A stretch of DNA of 64,000 nucleotides, from NCBI GenBank assembly GCA_024704765.1, contig JAKMXF010000133.1, positions 1 through 64,000 on the forward strand, in the 5' to 3' direction. Of the stretch, positions 12,301-21,747 are shown piece after piece. Made by a program: the position numbers and the translations under genes. This DNA is from Oopsacas minuta. Taxonomy: Eukaryota > Porifera > Hexactinellida > Lyssacinosida > Leucopsacidae. Below the pieces are notes generated by a model. That model searched no databases and had not been told where the DNA came from. It saw only the letters and a list, made by a program, of their open reading frames with translations. Positions within the stretch are counted from its first letter, which is position 1. Each line of letters opens with the position of its first letter.

Positions 12301-14549
12301 CTGCTAGCCACGGACAGACTAAGACACACAGGAAGATGGGTAACGTAGCCTCCTCCGGGTTGGGACGGGTCTGGAAGGGTACCAAGATGCCAGGTCACAT
12401 GGGAAATAAACCTAAGTAAGTTCTTTAATCTTAAATGTATTTTTAGCTACAATTATTCTATTTATAGAATGTCTTGGGCAAGAGAAGTTGTAAGAATTAA
12501 TAGGCGCCTAAATTTGGTATATCTGAGAGGAACAGTCTCCGGAACTATTGATCGGTCATGGGTACAAATTAGAGACTCTTATAAGACTCTCAAAGGTGTT
12601 ACTCTCCCTCCTATACCCTATCCTACTACCAGAGAGGAACAGGGACCAGGAGACGTGTTCTCTCAGACTATCTACGTCCCTGGAGAGGATAGCTTATTGT
12701 TCCAACATGACACAAGTAGAATGGCTAAGGAGCTGATCTCCTCGCTGGAAGCCCGTAAGAAACAGCTGGCGGATTTTGATGTACCAATTCCGAAAAAATA
12801 ATTCCATTTTGGTAATCCTGTCTCTTATTAAAGTATTCTATTAATAGTAACACTTACGGTTGATAGAGTCATTTCTCGGATTATGTAGTCAGACAGCTGT
12901 GTTATTTTGTTTAGTTTCACTTTCATAATCCCGAATATTAATTCTGAGTTTATTTCGTCAGGCCAGTATTTCTCACACTTCACCCTTTCATTCTAAAATA
13001 TAGAATATTTGCATAGCAACATACCTGTAGTAATGGAATGCTATACTTACCCCAACCATGTCATACTCTTTGCTATTTGTTAGCATTATAATATTTTGAC
13101 AACTCACTTCCCATACCATCCTCCAGAAGTCATCTAATGTCTCCAGTAACGGACCTATCTACTAATTAAATTTTGTTATATAACATGTTAACACCTTACT
13201 TACCTTGAGCTGCGATAAACTTATTCGGTTCTCTGTAAGCCTAGAATTATTAAATTCTAAAATTAGAATATTTCTATAAATAGAATAACTAACATCTATG
13301 TAATTAGCGTTTATATAATCTGAGTTTTCTTTTCCAGGTAAGATTTTTAATCTAACGCGTGAGTGATCATCTATAAGGTGTTAGAATTATAGTTCCATTT
13401 TCACACACGATTAGTTCCATATTAAATATTTTATTACTTACAAGGCGCTATATTTCTATATCTATTCTTGTGTCTGTTCTCGTCTAGCAGGGCTGCTTGG
13501 AATGTGGCTTGAGGGGCCATCTCTAGTGTCTATAATCAGAATACTAACATACTTATTGCTTCATTTGTTGCTAAGATAATTACCTCGAATTCTACTCTAA
13601 ATCCTTTATTCATATTTTCGTGCAACATCTTGACATGATTTGGTAAATCCTCTACTCTGATTGGTTGAAGTCTCCTACGGACTATCACTCAATAAAACAG
13701 AACACAAGCTATTTGATTGGTTACTCACGTGTCTCATTCATGAAGAGGCTTTGGTCCTGGAGACTGTCTAGCTCCATCACCTGACTCCCGACCATGATAC
13801 TCTTCCTCAGTCCTCCTCTAGACCTCTCTCTAATCTGTACCTCTTCATGACTAGGAGATCTGCCTAATAGGGCCAGGTACCAGGGGATCGTAGACTTCCT
13901 TCTTGTATACCTATATCACTATCTTAACAACAGCTTAGGAATATTGGAATGTATTACTGACCATAATCCAAATGCTAGCACAAGAGCCAATAGGATTGTC
14001 AGGATAATTATTATAAGAGCCATTGCAATAGCTACACCAATCAAACCTCCTTGATCTCCGCTAGGAGCTGGAGTAGGCCTACAGGATGTAACCATGTAAT
14101 CTGATTGGATAATATTAGCCAATGAATACTCACTCATTACTTGTATCTGTTTCTGGTGACGTCACTATAGTACTAGTAGTCTGTGATGTCATTCCTAGCG
14201 TAGATTGTGTCATGGTGGTATTCGTTGCCATAGTTACATTTGTGGCCATTGTGCCATTCGTAGCAATTGTGGCATTCGTAGCCATTGTGGCATCCGTAGC
14301 AATTGTGGCATTCGTAGCCATTGTGGCATTCGTAGCCATTGTGGCATTCGTAGCAATTGTGGCATTCGTAGCCATTGTGGCATTCGTAGCCATTGTGGCA
14401 TCCGTAGCAATTGTGGCATTCGTAGCCATTGTGGCATTCGTAGCCATTGTGGCATTAGTTGTCATAGTTGTATCCGTAGGAGGATCTGTAGCAAACAGCT
14501 GATATTGTGTGAGAATGCATAACAGAAATATTCCAGCCAATATTTGCAT
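8249..14549 (-). CDS. Receptor-type protein tyrosine phosphatase with mucin-like ectodomain
   Basis: The protein starts [15 protein letters not shown] (signal peptide), followed by a Thr/Asn/Ala-rich ectodomain with about 12 N-x-T sequons, a membrane span ([17 protein letters not shown], around 13990-14050), a juxtamembrane part and two phosphatase domains. D1 has [16 protein letters not shown], the WPDHGVP loop (near 10345-10366) and, across the 10201/10255 junction, the canonical [13 protein letters not shown] signature. D2 has the [11 protein letters not shown] variant (8595/8649 junction) and WPN instead of WPD, so it is probably a pseudophosphatase. The short glycosylated ectodomain resembles PTPRA/PTPRE. 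Clear exons include 8249-8401, 8460-8595, 8649-8800, 8855-9007, 9356-9490, 9565-9635, 9691-9790, 9847-10008, 10066-10201, 10255-10412, 12858-12992, 13051-13158, 13962-14078 and 14134-14549. Two enlarged introns hold three plus-strand genes. Confidence 0.92.
9051..9058 (+). promoter_or_regulatory. Acceptor-like site just upstream of COA6 start
   Basis: The sequence aaattag/c lies 6 nt before the COA6 ATG. Only about 50 bp separate this site from the nearest exon of the host phosphatase, so a conventional 5' UTR exon has almost no room. It is a candidate trans-splice acceptor (inference). Confidence 0.45.
9064..9303 (+). CDS. COA6: Cytochrome c oxidase assembly factor 6, nested in a phosphatase intron
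   Basis: An intact single exon encodes 79 residues. The pattern [16 protein letters not shown], then [13 protein letters not shown] and W, matches the COA6/COX6B-like twin-cysteine fold (C-x9-C and a second C-x9/10-C pair) of the mitochondrial intermembrane space. COA6 is a copper-relay thiol factor for maturation of COX2. The match CYEARD...KCLD is closer to COA6 than to COX6B. There is no targeting peptide, as expected for MIA40-imported proteins. The gene lies wholly inside a 348-bp intron (9008-9355) of the antisense receptor phosphatase, and an AAT microsatellite begins at its stop codon. Confidence 0.9.
9301..9348 (+). repeat. (TAA)n microsatellite at the COA6 stop codon
   Basis: About 15 uninterrupted TAA units start with the COA6 stop codon and run to within about 8 bp of the splice donor of the antisense host intron. 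Repeat length change here would alter the spacing between the guest stop and the host donor. Confidence 0.9.
10536..11578 (+). CDS. PPA1: Inorganic pyrophosphatase, nested in a phosphatase intron
   Basis: Four exons (10536-10777, 10845-11019, 11067-11237, 11291-11578) sum to 876 nt, 291 residues, close to the 289 of human PPA1. Family I soluble pyrophosphatase motifs are visible: the N-terminal [18 protein letters not shown], the [15 protein letters not shown] segment and the active-site signature [12 protein letters not shown] with metal-binding Asp residues. It hydrolyses pyrophosphate to phosphate using Mg2+, driving biosynthetic reactions. No clear mitochondrial presequence is seen, so the cytosolic form is more likely. 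It sits in the 2445-bp intron 10413-12857 of the antisense receptor phosphatase, 76 bp upstream of the uL3m gene. Confidence 0.96.
11646..11654 (+). promoter_or_regulatory. Acceptor-like site just upstream of uL3m start
   Basis: The sequence ttaattag/ct ends 2 nt before the ATG at 11655, in a gap of only 76 bp after the pyrophosphatase stop. This fits a trans-splice acceptor in an operon-like pair; a cis 5' UTR intron in 76 bp would be unusually tight. Confidence 0.45.
11655..12801 (+). CDS. MRPL3: Mitochondrial large-subunit ribosomal protein uL3m
   Basis: Three exons (11655-11885, 11943-12415, 12468-12801) sum to 1038 nt, 345 residues (human MRPL3 is 348). An Arg-rich N-terminus ([13 protein letters not shown]) fits a mitochondrial presequence. 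Ribosomal L3 signatures include [29 protein letters not shown] and the [14 protein letters not shown] loop that reaches toward the peptidyl-transferase centre. It is nested with the pyrophosphatase gene in one intron of the antisense receptor phosphatase; its stop is only 56 bp from the next host exon at 12858. Confidence 0.95.
14230..14465. repeat. 18-bp coding minisatellite (ectodomain of the receptor phosphatase)
   Basis: About 13 copies of an 18-bp unit encode, on the minus strand, hexapeptides such as MATNAT and IATNAT (twice with D for N). Each intact unit carries one N-A-T glycosylation sequon. Because 18 is a multiple of 3, copy number can vary without frameshift. The plus-strand frames are open as a side effect and are not considered genes. 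Confidence 0.9.
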
Positions 14550-14984
14550 TCCTAATCTCCAAGTTTGTATCTAAGTTTAGAAAATATTTAAAATATTTAA
14601 TATTTGTAATTTCTAACGAATTTAACCAGAAGCATAACCAATCAGATTGCGTGTTTGCATAGCAACAGTTTGATTCTTGAGAATGTGTAGAATGATGGGC
14701 CTACTGTTATTTGATACTATTTTGCCTTTTATGACTTTAAATTCTTAGTTCTAGAATTGGTTTCAAATCAAAACTAATTCATTGATCCTTAATCAGCCAA
14801 TAAAGGTGTGATTTTGGCTTCGGCGCCTAAACTTTGAATTTGAATCAGCTGATTGGCAGAAACCAGGAATTTTCAAGCCACACAATCTGATTGGTTCCTA
14901 TTTATACTTCTGTGACTAATGCTTTTCATTCTAAGTTCAAACAATCATTTTCTTGTTTCCGTATTAGTATATTTTCACACTTTG

Positions 14985-16469
14985 ATGTCCGAGGAGAGTA
15001 GAACAGTCCAACTGATCGGAGGGAGTCCCTGGGGGTTCAGCATCCAGGGGGGTGCAGATTTCAGAGCCCCTCTCAAGGTGACAAAAGTATCCCCTGGCGG
15101 AAAAGCAGATTTGGCAGGTGTTCAACTGAATGACATCATAAAGGAAATAAGTGACAGAGATTGTATTTCTCTGCGACACAGCGAGGCTCTGTACCTCATC
15201 CGTACTTCTGGGACCTCTCTCTCCATCCTCCTCCAGAAGGGAGGGTCTACCCCTGCCCCTTATCTGCCCCCTAAACAGCTGATTAGATCCGCTACAGTCC
15301 CAGCTCGCCGTAGTCCCAGAAAGATACAGCCTAGTCCTGATAGGAGTCCTGGTAAATCAGGAGGGGAGGGTGATGGGGTAGGAGGTCACGAATGGTACAA
15401 GGCTATGCACAGATCTGGGGGTTCATTCTCAGGAGAGGACTCTAGGTACTTTAGTTCCTCTGGAGAGGAGAGGAAGGTTCCTCCAGGTCCAATCAAAGCC
15501 AAACCTAAATCAGTGAATAAACCTGCATCCAATGGATCTGTTCCTTCTCAGAAACTGATCCCTCTTCCTGAGAAACTGACACCTCCTCCTGAGAATCTCA
15601 CTCCCCCAGATGACCTGTCTCCTCTTACTCCAGATGACCAGTGCTCTCCTACAGATCCCCTCAATCAAATCCCTGAGGATCTTTTCATACCTCCCATGTC
15701 TATCCCTAATCTCATACAACCAGTAACACCTAAACAGAGCTCTGATCCCATCTCTGCCCCCTCAGGAGAGGGAGGAGTCAAGAAGAGGAGTTCAGGGAAG
15801 AAGAGACGGGAGCTTAAACCACCTCCATCTGATTGGTCAGTTGGTCAATATGACTTTACAGCCGAGACTAAACACGAACTAAGTTTCAAGAAAGGTGATA
15901 AACTGAAATTACTCAGAACTGTTGATAAAAACTGGTTAGAAGCACAATTAGGAACTAAAAAGGGCATAATTCCTGTATCCTTTGTGGAACTAACACCTAA
16001 AGTTGTTACTCAGCCACTTAACACCTCTCCTTGTGCTGTAGCTAAATTCGATTTTACGTCAGAAGAAAGTTACGAATTAGGCTTTAAGAAAGGTGATAAG
16101 ATTCAAATTATTTCCCGCGTTGATGAAAACTGGTTACAAGGACGATTGGAGAATTCTACTGGCATATTTCCTGCTGCTTTTGTTGACATTATAGCCCCAC
16201 TAGAAGTGTCAGTTCCGGTTGAAACAATAGTTCCAGTTGAGAATGAGATCCGTACTCGTGTACCAACTGAGTCTTCCCCTGAGCCCATTCAAGGAGACCT
16301 GTACCGCGCCCTCTACGCCTACTCCCCTCAGAATTCTGACGAGTTATCACTTGACGTCGGTACAGAGGTACACGTAATTAGGAAGTGTGAAGACGGTTGG
16401 TACATGGGATATCATGGTATCACTGGAGCTTTCGGTACATTTCCTGGAAACTATGTTAAACCTATATAG
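14985..16469 (+). CDS. PDZ protein with three C-terminal SH3 domains
   Basis: This intronless ORF of 494 residues starts at MSEESRTVQL; an upstream in-frame Met at 14919 adds 22 hydrophobic residues but lacks a PDZ-type start. Domain order: an N-terminal PDZ (residues ~5-85, WGFSIQGGADF and VSPGGKADLAGVQLND, similar to PDLIM/ZASP PDZ), a Pro/Ser-rich linker with several PPxL-type motifs (~90-280), then SH3-1 (YDFTAETKHELSFKKGD), SH3-2 (FDFTSEESYELGFKKGD) and SH3-3 (LYAYSPQNSDELSLDVG). The triple-SH3 tail resembles the sorbin/vinexin/CAP family, but a PDZ replaces the SoHo region. A role as a cytoskeletal or adhesion scaffold is inferred. It is divergent from the receptor phosphatase, 435 bp apart. 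Confidence 0.9.
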   Translation: MSEESRTVQLIGGSPWGFSIQGGADFRAPLKVTKVSPGGKADLAGVQLNDIIKEISDRDCISLRHSEALYLIRTSGTSLSILLQKGGSTPAPYLPPKQLIRSATVPARRSPRKIQPSPDRSPGKSGGEGDGVGGHEWYKAMHRSGGSFSGEDSRYFSSSGEERKVPPGPIKAKPKSVNKPASNGSVPSQKLIPLPEKLTPPPENLTPPDDLSPLTPDDQCSPTDPLNQIPEDLFIPPMSIPNLIQPVTPKQSSDPISAPSGEGGVKKRSSGKKRRELKPPPSDWSVGQYDFTAETKHELSFKKGDKLKLLRTVDKNWLEAQLGTKKGIIPVSFVELTPKVVTQPLNTSPCAVAKFDFTSEESYELGFKKGDKIQIISRVDENWLQGRLENSTGIFPAAFVDIIAPLEVSVPVETIVPVENEIRTRVPTESSPEPIQGDLYRALYAYSPQNSDELSLDVGTEVHVIRKCEDGWYMGYHGITGAFGTFPGNYVKPI

Positions 16470-16698
16470 TGACTGATTGACTACTCAAATACTACCTAGC
16501 TACACTTACAGTTTCAGCTCTGCATTCCATAGTAGTGATCTGGTAACTAAGGATCTATGTATTTACTTTTTGATCTAAATACCCCAGTCATTGTTATTGT
16601 TTATTGTTGTGTTGTTTTTATATTAATAGGGTGTTAAAGTAAGAATAATTACATGCTCTGCATTGTTTGTTTGTTTGTTTGTTTGTTTATTTGTAGCT

Positions 16699-17338
16699 AT
16701 GGGTAACAAATTTGACAAAATAATCGATGGTGTTTATCAGGGGAACATGGATGGCGCTAAAGATAAAGCTGGACTGAAGGCTGCGGGAATTACTCACATA
16801 GTATCAGTTAAGGATTCTCCTATAGAATTATTCCCTGGAGATTTTGTCTACCTCTTGGTGGATGCTGAGGATGTCCCCGGATACAATCTAGCCCAACACT
16901 TCGAAAGGTGTATTGGTAAGAAATGTATTATTTGTATGGTTAACACCTGTTATATCACACCCTGAACTTGTACATATAGGTTTTATCTGTTTCTAGTCTG
17001 TACATTATCTCGATATATTTCTAGATTTTATCCATGGAGCCTTGCTGTCTGGAGGTACAGTACTCACACACTGTATGGCAGGTATCAGCAGAGCATCAAC
17101 TGTTAATTGTGCCTATTTAATGACAGCTAGCGGACTACCAATGAATGAGGTGTTAAAAGCAATTAGGATTAAGAGAGAAGTAGCCAATCCAAACGGAGGA
17201 TTTCTTAAACAGCTGTCTCAATATGAACGGGATAATCTTAAAAATCAGAGAGTCCGATTGTTCCAAAAGTTCCCCAATTCCGATGATTTAACCGCCAGAA
17301 TTGAGACAGCCATAAGAGTTATTCTGAAAGAGAAGTGA
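16699..17338 (+). CDS. DUSP22: Dual-specificity phosphatase, DUSP22/DUSP15 type
   Basis: Two exons (16699-16915, 17025-17338) encode 176 residues. The start MGNKFDKIIDGVYQGN matches the N-myristoylated MGN start and core of DUSP22/DUSP15. The catalytic signature is HCMAGISRAST (HCxxGxSR), and the ANPNGGFLKQLSQYE tail is also typical. An upstream in-frame ATG at 16663 would add a TTTG-repeat-encoded stretch and destroy the myristoylation start, so 16699 is preferred; an acceptor-like gtag ends 2 nt before it. Family members dephosphorylate MAPK-pathway or Src-family targets at membranes. Confidence 0.94.
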
Positions 17339-17628
17339 TCTGATTGGTCAATTTGTGTGATTTTGTATATTTTTTATACATTATAACTTCTGTAGTAAAA
17401 CTGAAAATGTTTACATTAGTTTCCTCAGAGAAACCTCTTTTATTATAGAAATCAATTCAATTGTGTGAAGCATAATTATCTCTAAAATATGCCACATTCC
17501 TCATTACATATCTACAAATTTAAATTTGATTAGTTTGTGAAGAAAAGGTGTCAAATGTGTCTGCTGTTCGTATTCTATTTCTTTATAAAATTCTTAATTT
17601 ACATTTGTAAATATTTGTTTATTAGCAA

Positions 17629-19627
17629 ATGTCTCGAAGAGGCAAAAAGAAGGCTAAACCTGTTCCTCTCTCCACTTTTATTGGAAATGACGAATCCCCT
17701 CAGACAGCTCCCCAGTCCCACTACCGGGGCAGAAGGGACGGAGAGGTTGTCCTCCCTCAGGGTCCAAGAGCCAGTCGTGCGGTAGATGTGGATCTGAGTC
17801 GTCTCCCAACAGATCCTCCCTTCAATATTTTAATCTCTAATTTGTCATATGATTCTGAGGAAAACAGTCTTAGAGCTCACTTAGGTAATTCTATTTTTAG
17901 TAACTTATTATGTAAATATTTGTCTGTCGCTAGGGTTCATAAAAGAGATGGGTGACGTAACCTGGAACTATAAAGAAGGTAAGAAGGATGGCACAGCTTT
18001 TGTGGAGTTTCATAATCGGGACGGAGCTGTGGCAGCCCTTGGACAGACTGACACTATTTTCGGAGGAAGGAAGATAGTGATAAATGTGGCGGAAAGGAAT
18101 GAAGATGGCTCTCTTAATAGAGAGGTTCCATGGCGTAGGAAGGACACCGGTACTAGATGGGAACACGACATGTACCCTCAGAGAGGAACCTGGAGAGAGA
18201 ATAGGTTCTTATTTGTTAAATTAAAATCTTATTATTAGACAAATCTGAACTAATTAGTTTCTATTAGATTATCAATTCTATAAATAGAATTCTGCATTCC
18301 TAGAGGACGATCTCGTTACTTAGATGATAATAATGAGCCAGGAGATGACTGGCGAACTAGGGAGCAATCCTTTAGTGGTAGAGATGGTTACCATGGCAAC
18401 AGAGAGCATTCCAGAGAACGATTTCATGGCAACAGAGAAGGATTCCATAGCAACAGAGAGCATTCCAGGGATGGATTCCATGGCAACAGAGAACATTCCA
18501 GAGAAGGAATCCGTGGGAACAGAGAATACTCCAGAGAAGGATTCCATTCCAACAGAGAACATTCCAGAGAAGGATTCCATAGCAACAGAGAGAGGAGAGA
18601 TTCCTCAGACAAAGACAGCTGGCGGTCTATGGAAAGAGATAGTTCCAGTTTCAGTTCCGGACAGAGGTTCCCCGGTCGAAGGGGCAGAGTACATTCTCCC
18701 AGTTCTCCGGCTGGAGATCAGAGCCCAGAGGGCAAATGGTCCTACTCCCAGGGACGAGAGGACAGGAGGGGAAGTTGGAGGGGAAGGGAGGGAGGTAGCT
18801 CTTGGAGGGGACGAGGGGACGGTTCTTATCAGAGGTCCTATGACAGAGAGAACTCAAATGAGTCTGAATCCTGGCGTAGTTCCGGTCCTGACAGGAATGA
18901 GAGGACAGAGGAGAGAGACTCCTCCCTCACTCCTCCTCCTCCTCCTAAGGATAGAGAGCCAAGTAGTGCAGGTCCCAGCATATTCGGAGGGGCTAAACCT
19001 GTGGACACAGCTGCGAGGGAGAGAGAGATGGAGGATAAGATGACACGTTTGATGACCTCTGGAGAGGGTACAGAAGTCAGGGCGCAGAGAGGAGACAAGG
19101 GATTCAGAGAGGACAGAGGTTATAACAGAGAGGACAGAGGATACAACAGAGAGGACAGAGGATACAACAGAGAGGACAGAGGGTATAATAGAGAGGACAG
19201 GGGATATAATAGAGACCATATGGGGTATAAAGAGGATAGGAGGTACAATAGAGAGGACAGAGGTTATAACAGAGAGAACAGAGATGACAGAGGATATAAC
19301 AGAGAGAACAGAGACGACAGTGGGTATAACAGAGAGGACAGGGGTTATAACAGAGAGGACAGGGGTTACAACAGAGAGGACAGGGGATTCAACAGAGAGG
19401 ACAGGGGTTACAAGCGAGGTGATCGGAAGGAGAGGAGAGAGTTCAGAGGTGACAAGAGGGAATACAGAGACAGGAGGGGTCAATACAGATCAGAGGGTGC
19501 TGGAGAAGGGGACAGAGGTCCTAGGCGTCCCCCAGAAGCTAAATCTGCTCCCAAAGGTGTCTATCAGGAACAGAAACAACCAGAATTCGCTAAGAATACT
19601 CGCTTCAGTCTTCTCGATAGCGATTAA
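17629..19627 (+). CDS. EIF4B: Translation initiation factor eIF4B
   Basis: Three exons (17629-17884, 17934-18204, 18304-19627) sum to 1851 nt, 616 residues (human 611). An RNA recognition motif follows the Lys-rich start: RNP2 in NILISNLSYD, RNP1 in DGTAFVEFHN. The eIF4B signature SIFGGAKPVDTAAREREMEDK is present near residue 395, and the C-terminal FAKNTRFSLLDSD resembles the vertebrate C-terminus. Two low-complexity repeat blocks flank the signature: GNREHSRE-type repeats (18400-18600) and EDRGYNR heptads (19105-19420), which probably correspond to the vertebrate DRYG self-association/eIF3-binding region but are placed partly on the other side of SIFGGAKP. It stimulates eIF4A helicase activity. 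Confidence 0.95.
19105..19420 (+). repeat. 21-bp coding repeat (EDRGYNR heptads in eIF4B)
   Basis: A 21-bp purine-rich unit encodes tandem heptads of the form G-Y-N-R-E-D-R, with a few NRDD insertions. All units keep frame. The antisense ORF across this block is an artefact of the purine-rich strand. Confidence 0.85.
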
Positions 19628-19875
19628 TTACCAAAATAGGACAATGGGATTAGATTATTGTTACTTTAATTAGAATCCTTCTGTGAGAGTTCAATCTCAT
19701 GACTATACACGGGTCACATTCTTTATACTATTCCCTACCAACGTGATATTACATAGTTTAGAATTTCCTTAGCAACGTGATATGATACCGTCACGTGGTT
19801 ATTGTCATGAACATATATACCAGTAGCCTATCAAATCATTAGCTTTATTCTGTGTAATATTTATATTTAGCTAAA

Positions 19876-21536
19876 ATGAAATTCTTTGTGTTTATTCTGG
19901 TTGCTATGGCAACTATTGTGTCCTGTGAGAATATGCAGATGATAGAACTAACATCTGCTGTTAGTTCCAGTTCCAATTGTGATGTGTCTCTCTGGTGTCA
20001 AGACCGAGCCACTGCTGAAAGGTGTGATAAAGTGTCCTACTGTACCAAGTGGATATGGGGGGATGTACCTGTCCAAGATTTGTCTACCTCTAGCTGTGAT
20101 TTATGCAAGGAGGTCAGTTTAGCTCTTGAGGTGTTATCTAATTAAATACACATATTTAAACACCTTTATTAGTATGCTTATATTATTAGTTCCAGTTATC
20201 TACTAGCTATTTATTTGTAGATTTTTCAAGGGGTGTTGGCTGACAATGCGACAGAGATTGACATTATTTGTAAGGTCTTCTTCTCCGATGATCAGAATTG
20301 CAGTGCTCAGTTACACAAATTAATTGATGGAGAGACACCCGAAAAGGTTTGTCATTATGTTGGCGTTTGTCCTCAATCCGCTGATTTTGTGGTAACAAAT
20401 GCTCACAAATTCTTCGTGTCTGAGGTACAGAAACAGCCAGGACTCCCTACTGATGATTGTGATTTATGCAAGGAGGTCAGTTTAGCTCTTGAGGTGTTAT
20501 CTAATTAAATACACATATTTAACACCTTTATTAATATGCTTATATTATTAGTTCCAGTTGTCTACTAGCTACTTATTTGTAGATTATTCAAGACTTGTTG
20601 GCTAAGAATGCGACAGAGATTGACGTTATTTGTAAGGTCTTCTTCTCCAACAATCCTAATTGCAGTGCTCAGTTACACAAATTAATTGAGGGAGAGACAC
20701 CTGAAACGGTTTGTCATCGAATTGACATTTGTCCTCAATCCGCTGACTTTTCGGTAACAAATGCTCTCAAATTCTTCGTGTCTGATGATGAATGTGATTC
20801 ATGCAAGGAGGTCAGTTTAGCTCTTGAGGTGTTATCTAATTAAATACACATATTTAACACCTTTATTAATATGCTTATATTATTAGTTCCAGTTATCTAC
20901 TAGCTACTTATTTGTAGATTATTAGAGACTTGTTGGATGACAATGCGACAAAGATTGACACTGTTTGTAGGATCTTCTTCTCCGCTGATCAGAATTGCAG
21001 GGCTGAGTTACACAAATTAATTGAGGGAGTGACACCCGAAAAGTTTTGTCACCGAATTAACCTTTGTCCTCAATCCGCTGATTTTGTGGTAACAAATGCT
21101 CTAAAATTCTTCGTGTCTGAGGTACAGAAACAGCCAGGACTCCCTACTGATGAATGTGATGTATGCAAACAGGTGAGTACATATTCTCTTGATTTCCGTT
21201 ACTAAGGTGTTATATGATTAATTACTTCACACTTTATAGATTATCGATTTACTATTGAACAATACTGACACCTTTAAAAAGATTTTGGAAGGTTTGTGTG
21301 GAAAAGTGAAAACAATTAAGATTCCTTGTGATTTTCTTGTTGACGAGATTATAAGTATACTAAACAAACAAAATTCCACAACTCTATGTAGCGATATCAA
21401 ACTCTGCTCTCTCCCTCCTCCCCAGCTGTTAGGCGCTGATATGTGTACCCGTGGTCCCGCTTACTGGTGTGCCTCTCTTAGCAACGCTAAGGAATGCAAT
21501 GCATTGGAATTCTGTGAGGAGAAGTACTGGATGTAG
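19876..21536 (+). CDS. Secreted saposin-type protein with internal exon duplications
   Basis: Five exons (19876-20112, 20221-20475, 20583-20810, 20918-21172, 21240-21536) give 423 residues. A signal peptide (MKFFVFILVAMATIVSC) precedes a SapA-like segment (CDVSLWCQDRATAERC); four SapB-like units with six-cysteine spacing (CDLCKEV...CKVFF...C...VCHYVGVCP) and a second SapA-like tail (CTRGPAYWCASLSNAKEC) follow. Prosaposin-like proteins are cut in lysosomes into sphingolipid-hydrolase activators; pore-forming relatives also exist. Units 2-4 are nearly identical, including their introns. Unit 3 (exon 20583-20810) is 27 nt shorter, lacking the linker EVQKQPGLPT seen in its neighbours. Confidence 0.93.
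20101..20917 (+). repeat. Tandem duplication of a saposin exon with its intron (~340-360 bp units)
   Basis: Three introns (20113-20220, 20476-20582, 20811-20917) are 107-108 bp and almost identical to one another, with only a few substitutions. The flanking exons are also highly similar. This implies very recent duplication or ongoing gene conversion of the exon-intron unit. Confidence 0.92.
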
Positions 21537-21587
21537 TGACTAATCAGATTATTGGATTTATTAGTTTTAGCCTCAAAGATTTGAGTT

Positions 21588-21674
21588 TGAGTTTGTTTGT
21601 TAGTTTGTTTGTTAGTTAGTTTGTTTGTTTGTTTGTTTGTTTGTTTGTTTGTTTGTTTGTTTGTTTGTTTGTTT
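21588..21674 (+). repeat. (GTTT)n microsatellite
   Basis: Long run of GTTT units with a few GTTA variants between the saposin gene and RNF11. The same tetranucleotide recurs in many introns of this window and produces spurious Leu/Cys/Phe-rich or Lys/Gln-rich ORFs. Confidence 0.9.
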
Positions 21675-21747
21675 TGAATTATTTTTAGTACAGTATTCCC
21701 TAATTATGTTAACCAATAAGATTGCTGCTTTATAATACCTTAGCTTA

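Noticed and set aside
11990-12398. Two minus-strand ORFs opposite uL3m
   Set aside because: Fully antisense to a well-supported exon, with no family resemblance and no splice context.
14122-14522. Plus-strand Val/Ala/Ile-rich and Cys/His/Arg-rich ORFs
   Set aside because: They are shadow frames of the 18-bp minisatellite encoding the phosphatase ectodomain on the minus strand.
18854-19483. Minus-strand Ser/Val/Leu-rich ORF of 209 codons
   Set aside because: Antisense of the purine-rich eIF4B repeats; composition is explained by the repeat.
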